This document shows, in pieces, positions 43,901 through 51,860 of a DNA stretch of 51,860 nucleotides. Location of the stretch: NCBI GenBank assembly GCA_011800805.1, contig MPNW01000055.1:274144-326003 (forward strand). Direction: 5' to 3'. The first letter of the stretch is position 1, and each line of letters opens with the position of its first letter. The DNA is from Hirudo medicinalis. Lineage: Eukaryota; Annelida; Clitellata; Hirudinida; Hirudinidae. A model generated the notes under the pieces. That model saw nothing but the letters and a program-made list of their open reading frames with translations. It did not search any database and was not told the DNA's origin. The position numbers were made by a program, and so were the translations under genes.

Positions 43901-45629
43901 AAATTTAACTCAACCAATAGGAACACCAAACAGCAAGACGTTTGTCAACCATAAAACAAGTTGGAATAATCTCATGAAAAGGATTATTCAACGAAAGTTA
44001 TTTAAAATATATAACCCAACCTTCACAATGCTCATTAATCCTGTTAAAAATATATCCCTCCTCGCAGCTGTTATTTCCACGAACATCTGTGGTTTCAAGA
44101 GATGTCAGGATGTTTGGTGTCGTTCGAGGACCAACTTGAGGTTCTTCAATTTTGACAGGAACACAAATAAAGCCTCGTTTCTTGTGCGGCACACACTTCT
44201 CTGCTTTTGAACAATGACGGCCGTATTTGCCGCATGGTTCTGAAACGTCTGAAGATGTAAATTTAATTCAAATAACCGCTTACCCGAAAATGCGCAACTA
44301 ATTACACCAACTTCAAGCTGACGTTTCATAAAAACGCCAATTTAGGTCTGACAGAAAATAAAGAGGAAGAACCAATCAACTTTTCCTACAAAACCTTGAT
44401 CGCGAAACCTTCGGCTTGTCAAATTTTACAAAAAAAAAAGAGTTCAACGGTGTCGAATTCCTCAACTAGTGGAACTAAATGTTGGTGCGTTTTGAAATTA
44501 AGTTGTCTGGTGTCACAAAAGTACAACTTACAAAAAATGAGCTATAGTCTGCTGTAGGCAAGCAATTTAAAAAATCGTTTTAATTAGCACGACAACATAT
44601 ATAACGATGCACATGTAAGAAATTAAAGCTAATGAAATTAAAGTAGATATCGACTTCTAAATTGTACTTCTTTTTCTTCATGAAATGGTACAAAGGGTTC
44701 TGGAAGTGTATGCTTCATTTGTTAACAAAAATGAATCCACGTCGTATTAGTAATGATTATGATAACGAGTTACCATCAATGTATGTTGAATAAAACATAT
44801 TTCTCTTGATTAATGCGGCCGCCAATAAATATTTATTTTTAAATCCTCCAGTGAATTCATTTTTCAGTTTAACGCAGAATATTTTCAAGGTTTTTTCATG
44901 AAGAGGAACACACCTATAAAGTTCTGCGGAGGTGCTAATTCGTCCATTTTCTCTTGATTGCAACACTGAGTGAATGTTTGCCGGCATTGACTTGTGAATA
45001 ATTGGGATCGTGGCAGCTTCTGACAATCTCTGACATCAATGCTTGCTTTCAAACCCAACCGACAACAACTATAACATTCCTGTAATAAATGTTAATAATA
45101 AATAATAAATTTTTATATTTTATTCTAAATGATGGATTGACGGTTGATGGAGTGGCGATGTAGATGCAATGTGTTAATGTTCAATTGAAAAGTTTATCGC
45201 TTTGTTGTTCCTGAAATAGGAAATAGCCTGGTTTTAATTTTCTTTATTGAGTGATTTTTCCTCACTTGATCGGTGTGCAAGTATCGCTGGCAAATAAACC
45301 AATTTTTGCGCGGCTTGCAAGTTATATATCGTACTTAAAAAAACCCGTTTTATATCATAAAAAGTTCCTTTTGGAAGCTTTTAAGTTGCTCACCTTAGCA
45401 TCATCAGACGAATCGCCGCTCGATCCCCCTTGTAAAGCCGACTTCTTGCCCGCCAAACACCTTTGTTTCCTCATTTCCGCGGTGCAGCAGATTTCGACAG
45501 AAAGTAGGCAAGGGGTATGCATGTCTTTGGCGTTTTCAGACATCGGATGAGCGGAGCAAGCACGATCACTATGGAGATACCACTGCTTTCCAATATCGCA
45601 ACAATGCCTGATAATGGTTCTTGCTGATC
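37909..45629 (-). CDS. Fibulin-1-like extracellular matrix glycoprotein (5' exon missing)
   Basis: Fourteen exons join in phase (865 residues): 45394-45629, 44914-45079, 44021-44248, 43215-43715, 42621-42746, 42289-42432, 41708-41845, 41288-41428, 40971-41102, 40375-40500, 40002-40124, 39307-39448, 38213-38466, 37909-38051. The first two carry anaphylatoxin-like Cys patterns (C-C...C...C-C). Most later exons are single EGF modules, many calcium-binding (D-V-D-E-C, D-L-D-E-C, D-I-N-E-C starts), all in phase 1-1. The last two exons form the fibulin C-terminal module, starting C-R-R-V-P-C-P and containing G-G-N-I-E-S-A-F and a T-S-P-Q-S-V-T end; it resembles the vertebrate fibulin-1 splice form C rather than D. 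The protein is secreted into basement membranes and elastic matrix. Exon 43215-43715 is oddly long (167 codons) with a His-rich insertion. The signal-peptide exon, which must end with one base over, was not found right of 45629. Confidence 0.9.
43773..43864. repeat. Perfect inverted repeat: 41-bp arms, 10-bp loop
   Basis: Arms 43773-43813 and 43824-43864 are exact reverse complements; the spacer is ACCAAGTTTA (43814-43823). It lies in a fibulin intron (43716-44020), so it would be transcribed and could fold into a fully paired 41-bp hairpin. Confidence 0.97.
43868..43895. repeat. Second hairpin with the identical loop
   Basis: Arms ATGGTTATC (43868-43876) and GATAACCAT (43887-43895) flank the same 10-bp spacer ACCAAGTTTA (43877-43886) as the neighbouring large hairpin. 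Confidence 0.95.
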
Positions 45630-48087
45630 CTGGAAATATAAATTATTCGACGACCTTGGGGTGGAATGTATTTGAGCTTCCTATATTAACAATTAAGGAT
45701 ACTTTGCCTTTACTTTGTGAGGTATTTATTTTGATGAATTTATGGTTAGAAATTTCCTTTAGCATAAAGTGAAGGGTGAAACTCGTGAGCAGCCGTAAAA
45801 TCTATGAGGAAGGAGCTAAATTTATTGACGATGCGTTTCTTTATTCTGGAAACATCTCAGGGGAAACACCAAACCATCAGTTATATCATCAGTTGTTTTG
45901 TGTTTTGCGCAAGAATGCTTGTTTGTTTCATTTTCAGTGGTATTCGCATGCAAATGTTATTTATCAATGGCTTTTTTTAAAGAGCACCCTTGCTTCCTTG
46001 AAAAATGATTCATCCCAGCCTGGAGCTTTTTGAAATCGATGAAACATAAATTTTGTTTTAGCGTAATTGATAGTCAGTCGAGTGGAAAACAAGTACCGGT
46101 CTTGATTCATGACTCACGTTTCCGCATTACGTCACATCAGTTTTTCAAAGAGGTGACATGCAAAATAAATCCTTCAGAACCTGACATTCATTCGTGAGCG
46201 GAAGAAATCTTGAAACGGCTGAGGTTAAGAACCACTTTCAATGTATAAGATTATCCGGCCACTCAGACATCTCACATCAAACAATCATTGACCTAGGATG
46301 TGATTTCAATTTATATAAGTGCTTCGTTTAACTTAAAGTAAAAAGATTATTTTCTAATAATTGACGCCTGCATTTTGTTCCCTAAACACACGATCTCAGG
46401 AGATTCATTGAATAGGTTTGTGAACATTTTGAGATACGTTAATTTGATGCTTGTAAAGTTGATGCTTGCTAATTCAAGCTTCTAAACTTTCGATCAACCA
46501 CATTTGGAAACTTTTCTTACATCTAAGAATTTACTTTTTTTTACTATTTTACTTTTTGAGTCTTTTATATTTTTATGTAAGTGTCATTAATCAGGTTTTA
46601 AAATAATTAAAATTGAATATACGCATTGAATTTTGATATGATTATAGTAAAATTCATGACAAATTTCATGATAATTTGAATCAATTATTCGTTAATTATT
46701 CGATATTTGGCTTATTAACTTATTTATTCACAATAATCGTTAGGTTACAAAAAATTGAACAAATTAACTTCGAACTAATTGACATTTACATTATTTGTTT
46801 ACAAGAAAAACTACACCAAAAATAGAATTCCAAACAGAAACTTAACCATCAACAGAAGGAAGATTGATTGCTATGAGGAACATGAGACCAAAAACAAGGA
46901 CAACGTTCCTGTCATCCATGATCAACGCAAGAACGAAATCACAGACTCTCAAATGAAATCTCAAACTTGTTATTTATAAAATAATCATTCTTTAACAATA
47001 GCATAAAACATCATTTGAAACAACTTTACCGCCCTTTACTACTGACGGCGCAGTTTAGCAGCGACCAGGGTTTATATAGGTGGAAGCAAGTAGTGGTCAT
47101 GATAATCGTCCTAAAAATTATCCTTCGAAAAACCGTACCAAAGTTTTAGATGCAAAATGAAAAGTTATTTAAAAAAATGGGGAATACAATAAATTTGTAT
47201 TAGGATTAATTAAACATTAGGCGTTTAGGCGAATTAAGCTTTTGGGATTGATAAGCCTTATAATGGTTTTTTTTTATAAATATTGTTTGCTTTCACAAAA
47301 AATTTCGTGAAATCTCGTCTATTTCAGAAAAAATCTTACTCAGAAAAAGATTTATTTATTTACAAATTTAATATATTCATATCCCAGTCATATCACGGTT
47401 AACTTTCATTAGCATATCAAATTGTATCCTACTCTTACAATATACACAAAATAACTAATTGCTTTAAAACTTACTAAAACGATGAATCATTTAGCAGACA
47501 TGGTGCGAAAAATCTAAAGGCTCCTTTAATATTTAAATCAGGTGATATTGCATAAAGGATTTCCTGATTAAAAATTCAATTAATTATGCATTGCAATACG
47601 CCAAATGGCGACTGTCTGCAAAACAATATGAAATATTCAAAACGGTCTTTCCCTGACTCCTTTTTTGGGCTTTTCTTGAGAACCAAAAGAGTCATCTCAT
47701 CAGATTTCGTAAAAGCTGAAATGACGTCCAAGGCAGAGCAGCCACGGTTGTCAATATGGTAATGTTAATGAAGAAAAGACCCAAAAAAAATAGCTATTCT
47801 CAAAGCTACATCATCCAAGCATTTCGGAAAATAGCAAATTGCTAGTTTGGTCTGCATTTGTTTTTCAAATTATATCAAAATGATTAAATGCTTTTTAAGT
47901 TGATCATTAAAATCTCCGCGCTAACATTAAAGTATTTAAAATTCGCTTAAAACAAAATATAAACTTTTATTTGATAATTAATTGGTAAAAATTAAAAAAT
48001 CAAAAATTTTATTTTGAAAACGTATCAAAATATTTTAAATCAATTAATTAAATACACTTATCACATTTTTTTCCAAATACACTTGAT
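45630..48087. other. Gene-free stretch upstream of fibulin and RPL18A
   Basis: Strongly AT-rich. It should contain the fibulin signal-peptide exon and promoter on the minus strand, but I could not identify an ATG followed by a hydrophobic stretch and a phase-1 donor. A less AT-rich block at 46080-46220 is a possible location for a promoter. Confidence 0.4.
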
Positions 48088-48114
48088 GCGCATGATGCCC
48101 ACCGACAAAATGAG
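48088..48114 (+). repeat. 27-bp exact copy of part of RPL18A exon 2
   Basis: Identical to 48740-48766 (codons for R-M-M-P-T-D-K-M region), 652 bp upstream and about 440 bp before the RPL18A start codon; similarity stops abruptly at both ends. Confidence 0.95.
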
Positions 48115-48503
48115 TAAACAATTTCCTGGTATTAAATATAACACACACAATTTTTTGTAAAATGTTGGTAACGCTCAGTAACGTTACTTTTCAATATCGC
48201 AATAATGAAGTGTTATGAAAAAAACATCCAGAGTGTGTTAGCCGCAACATCTAAACAAATTTAAATTTCATCGAATCATTAATAATAATTACGTATTTCT
48301 GTTATTAAAACACGTATAAGTTTTAAACAATTACAAAAATTTGACGAATTTAAATTTTAAGTTATGAACAAAAATAAATAAAAAACATTCCAAAGCATTC
48401 TAATTAAAAATAATTTTTTGTAATAATATATTTTAATTTTTGATATTTTAAATAAATTTTGTTAATATTATATGCCAAATCGCATATTAAGTCATTTATT
48501 GTT

Positions 48504-48540
48504 CCAATCGTTTGTTGACTTCCGAATTCTTTCTTTTTCC
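48504..48540 (+). promoter_or_regulatory. RPL18A core promoter: CCAAT and 5'-TOP pyrimidine tract
   Basis: CCAAT at 48504-48508 and a pyrimidine tract TTCTTTCTTTTTCC ending at 48540. Ribosomal protein genes typically start transcription inside such a tract (5'-TOP), giving a short leader here of about 20-25 nt before the ATG at 48557. The start site itself is inferred. Confidence 0.6.
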
Positions 48541-48556
48541 GCTTTAACTCGCGACG

Positions 48557-49457
48557 ATGAGGGCCACGGGAAACGTGAATATTTCTTTGCTTTTTTCAAA
48601 TTTTTGGTTAATTATAGCTGCAATGGATGTTCTGGCGACTTAATTGTTGTAAAGAATTGGATACTTTAGATTCGAACGAACTGGCGGTCAGAATTGTAAT
48701 GTCTTATATCTTTTAGCTCAAGGAATACAAAGTTGTTGGGCGCATGATGCCCACCGACAAAATGAGGACTCCTGCTATCTATCAGATGAGAATCTTTGCT
48801 CCTGACCGTCCTCAGGCCAAATCCAGGTTCTGGTTCTATGCTTCTTTCTTGCGCAAAGTGAAGAAGTCTCAAGGAGAAATCTTGGCCTGCCAACAGGTAA
48901 CTGCCATCAATGACACATAATCTTTTTTAGCAACAAGCCCATTTGTTAGAGGTACTAATAAATATCATTTGTGAATGCAGATCTATGAGAAGAAACCAAC
49001 TGCCATCAAGAACTTTGGTGTCTGGTTGAGATACGATTCTCGCAGTGGAACCCACAACATGTTCAGGGAGTACAGGGACCTTACTACTGCTGGTGCCATC
49101 ACTCAGTGCTGTAAGTTTTATTTATACATTACTGTCCATCTTGTTGCCCCCAATACAACATATTCATCTCCTGCAGACCGTGATATGGCAGCTCGTCACA
49201 GGGCTAGGGCTAGCAGCATACAGATCATCAAGGTCCAGGTTATTCCAGCCAGCAAGTTGAAGTCAAAGAATCTTAAGCAGTTCATTGTATGATTTGAATT
49301 TTATGATTATAAGTTAACATGTAGTTAACAATCAACTAAATTATTGTAATTGTTTTGGTAACAGGACAGCAAGATTAAGTTCCCACTTCCACACAGAGTG
49401 AACAGGCAGCTTCACCGTCCTCGTTTCACCACCACCAGGCCCCACACCACCTTTTAA
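48557..49457 (+). CDS. RPL18A: 60S ribosomal protein eL20 (RPL18A), complete
   Basis: Five exons (48557-48574, 48717-48896, 48981-49110, 49177-49286, 49365-49457) join in phase into 176 residues, the length of the human protein. Exon 1 codes only six residues (M-R-A-T-G-N), matching the tiny first exon of this gene in other animals. Diagnostic blocks: [53 protein letters not shown], and [12 protein letters not shown]. It is a structural protein of the large ribosomal subunit. The preceding pyrimidine tract predicts TOP-type translational control. The introns (66-142 bp) show no clear C/D or H/ACA snoRNA. Confidence 0.97.
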
Positions 49458-49478
49458 ATTAACTGGAGGTTGAAGTTA

Positions 49479-49484
49479 AATAAA
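49479..49484 (+). terminator. Polyadenylation signal of RPL18A
   Basis: AATAAA 21 bp after the RPL18A stop codon, giving a very short 3'UTR, as usual for ribosomal protein genes. Confidence 0.8.
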
Positions 49485-51465
49485 GGAAGTCTGGAATGCA
49501 ATGTTTTGTTGTAATTATGATGTGAAAGACGAGATGTTGGGGTCATGTATGGGCAACTCTGGTTTACTGCAGGTTTGAGTAAGCACTTGTTTTGTTGAGC
49601 CCTTGGAGTTCTAATTAGAATACTAAAGCTTTGGTGTTCTATGAATTTAGGTTAGTTTTAAGGTAGGAGTAAGTGGGCTTTGAAAATAGTAGGAAGTGTG
49701 TAGTTTTAAGTTTTTTCCCCAATGACAGTAATGATTTTCAGATAGCTGAATGTGTAGTGTTATTGACAGCTAGTGGAAGTTTGTGAAGGAGTGTTGATGA
49801 ATGGCATCGTGGTGACGACTGGGTCTTTATTTGTAGGTTGCCCTACATCCCTAATTATTGTTGAGCAGATTAATATCTGTTATACTCAGTTCTCTTCATG
49901 ATCTGTGTTCTAAATTGAGGGTTTTTAAGTGTTTTTTGATTATGAAATGTCTAAATGCTCCCTTTATCAGTTTTGTTCGATCACTGGGGCTTTTTCTATT
50001 TGTCCTCTATACTGATTAAGCAGACTTAGATTAATTGGTTATTCTGCATGAGTTTATTACATGGCTTTGTATTATTTTTTTATTTTTTGCGCAACACTTC
50101 ATTTATTACAGAGAAAGAAAACAAAACGAAGAGAGTGAGCATTAGACAGCAAATTAATGTAAAACAAAAAGAAAGTTACAAATGCACTCTCACAATGTCT
50201 CACAACTACTTGTTTAAAGTGATTACAAGACAGCTCTAAGAGAAAATTCCCGCTAACGGACGACCAATATGAGACATAAATTTATTTAGTTGGAACTAAA
50301 TTGAACACATTAAATTAGTGAAATATTGGTGAGTCAATTGTGAATTGTTAATATAGACGTTTAAATGCGTATAGGTTTGGCTGATTAGTTATAAATGTTG
50401 GAATTTTTGTATATATTTTTGATCCCAGATAAAGAATAGAGCGTCGTTAAATATTGGATTTAACAAAAACAGGTCTAGATTTTTGAGATGAACGCACATT
50501 GTAGGAATGGACAGATGATGTTTTTGAAAATAACGGATGGAATAGGGTGGGCAACATGTGGTGGTCAAATTTGTACATGAGAATACCTGCGCGGAAATAA
50601 TTCATTTTTAATTAATTCAAATAATTTTATTTCATGAACCCGAGGTATCTTTAGTTGTTTAAAAAGGCTCCGTGTGAGCGTTGACAGGTAAGCTTAATGC
50701 AACACGTAGAAATATTTTTTGAAGAATATGTAACGGATGTAAGAAAGTGCAGTAATTGGATGCCCATATTAAGTTGCAATAATTTAAGATATGGATATAT
50801 GAGGGACTAGTGTAAAGTTTTTGTATTAATATAGCGGCATATACGAGAAATTATGCCAATATTACTGGAATCATGCTGATTAGATTATTAATATTAAATA
50901 GGTGTGGAGATGCAGGTCATAACACTTAATATACAATTTTAAATTAGATTTGGCACTGGTCCATTCGGTACCTGAGATGGTACCATGTGTTGTACAGCAT
51001 TTTATACATTTTCTTGAGTCCAGACATGGGACCAAGTATTGAAGGCCCAAGTACGTATACAATCACACCCAATCAAAAATAGATAGGGAGTTCCCATTTT
51101 TTGACGATATATCAACCAATATGTTAAGAAAATTGCATTAGGTAAATTGTGCTTCGAAGGTTTTACATTGACTTTTTGAGCATAAATACAAGTACCAAAT
51201 ACCGTATGTCTGGTTAAGTCATTTTAAAATGAAATTTATTACTTTAAAGAATCGCTATTTTAATCATTTTCAGAATACAAGGGGGTGTTGTTGAAGAGGC
51301 AAAAATTCCGATCCACTCATTACGAAACTCCCCCTCGTGCTTCCTGAGGCGTTTCTTCAGAATTTCTAATCATTTTGAAAGCAGAATGAAATGCATAGCA
51401 GTAAATGATACAAATTGACTTATTAATAAAAAAAGCATTAGAAACCTTTTTGACTTGTTATGAAC
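49485..51465. other. Convergent intergenic region between RPL18A and the SLC22-type gene
   Basis: No gene recognised. The right end should contain the terminal exon or stop codon of the minus-strand transporter: after an acceptor AG near 51370-51375, the sequence gives a stop within a few codons in one frame (TGA) or after about 14 codons in another. Phase from the preceding exon favours the early stop. Confidence 0.45.
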
Positions 51466-51860
51466 CTTTAGTTCGTATATCGTGTCGAACACTGGCTGGT
51501 TATACGTTTCTGGAAGTAACAGACACAGGAGGCCACTGGAAACGCTGACTGTACCATATATTGCCGATGGAAGAGGCTTCCATATATTAATCTATACGTT
51601 TAAAAATGTATTCTAAATTTAAATGTTGAATTTATTTGTAAACCCGCTGAAAACTCTAGAAAATTAAAAATTAACAAAAACATAAGCATTTTGAGTTTGA
51701 TGAAAATTTGCAGATATAATTGTAATCTGAATTATTGATGACACACCAATGTCTTTCCTGTGTAAGGAGCAATTATGGACCCCATTCTGGCACAAGTCAT
51801 TAGGAAGCCAAAGCCTGTGTTCCTCACTTGAGTTGGTAGCAATTCAGCAGAATAGATGGT
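51466..51860 (-). CDS. SLC22-type organic ion transporter, C-terminal exons (partial)
   Basis: Two minus-strand exons are visible: 51747-51860 (cut by the window edge) and 51466-51576, both a multiple of three and joined in phase 0. The first contains Y-S-A-E-L-L-P-T-Q-V-R-N-T-G and A-R-M-G-S-I-I-A-P-Y, the signature around transmembrane helices 10-11 of the SLC22 family. The second contains a hydrophobic helix G-L-L-C-L-L-L-P-E-T followed by D-T-I-Y-E-L, the end of helix 12 and the start of the cytoplasmic tail. Members move organic cations, anions or carnitine across the plasma membrane; substrate cannot be told from this part. The N-terminal eight or so helices lie right of the window. Confidence 0.82.

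Noticed and set aside
48897..49364. Possible intronic snoRNAs in RPL18A
   Set aside because: Ribosomal protein introns often host snoRNAs, but no paired C (RTGATGA) and D (CTGA) boxes with terminal stem, nor an H/ACA layout, could be found.

Overview
This is a piece of an animal nuclear genome. It is AT-rich, the genes are split by many short GT-AG introns (about 60-700 bp), and it carries degenerate LTR, LINE, hAT and SINE-like elements, trinucleotide microsatellites and two runs of N plus isolated Ns. The gene set (TBX20, fibulin, copine, MPV17, DCAF8, CINP, eL20/RPL18A, an SLC22 carrier, an alpha-2-macroglobulin fragment) is metazoan. Intron density and AT content suit an invertebrate; I cannot name the species or phylum. 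Gene names come from recognising protein families by eye and from exon phases that join cleanly, not from a database search.

Layout, left to right. 1-970: 3' end of a Ty3/gypsy element (integrase plus a 166-bp LTR). 1064-2809 (-): alpha-2-macroglobulin family fragment that starts at the third macroglobulin domain and has a one-base frame conflict. 3553-3944: internally deleted hAT transposon. 4335-5294 (+): complete MPV17, 7 exons, 176 aa. 5895-11133 (-): complete DCAF8, 14 exons, 699 aa. 11134-21692: 10.5-kb gene-poor region holding a SINE-like element, an (ATT)n/(AAT)n array around a gap, a 121-bp direct duplication around a single N, a LINE relic and (CAT/GAT)n tracts; its right part is the upstream region of TBX20. 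21693-24946 (+): complete TBX20-like T-box factor, 7 exons, 592 aa, with an eh1 motif. 26114-27369 (-): CINP-like gene with one unresolved exon junction. 29346-35668 (-): copine with an exceptionally long 7-residue-repeat tail containing a 557-bp gap, and a LINE relic in an intron. 36243-36555: LINE RNase H fragment with a 14-bp target-site duplication. 37909-45629 (-): fibulin-1-like gene, 14 exons found, signal-peptide exon not found. 48557-49457 (+): complete ribosomal protein eL20 (RPL18A), 5 exons, 176 aa. 51466-51860 (-): C-terminal exons of an SLC22-type transporter, running off the right edge.

The neighbours are functionally unrelated (mitochondrial membrane protein, ubiquitin-ligase receptor, cardiac-type transcription factor, replication/kinase partner, Ca2+-dependent membrane protein, extracellular matrix protein, ribosomal protein, transporter); there is no operon or gene-cluster logic. 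I found no new multi-gene system. The most unusual items are the copine tail, a perfect 41-bp intronic hairpin followed by a second hairpin with the identical loop (fibulin intron), a 27-bp exact exon copy upstream of RPL18A, a His-rich insertion in a fibulin exon, and several datable transposon scars.
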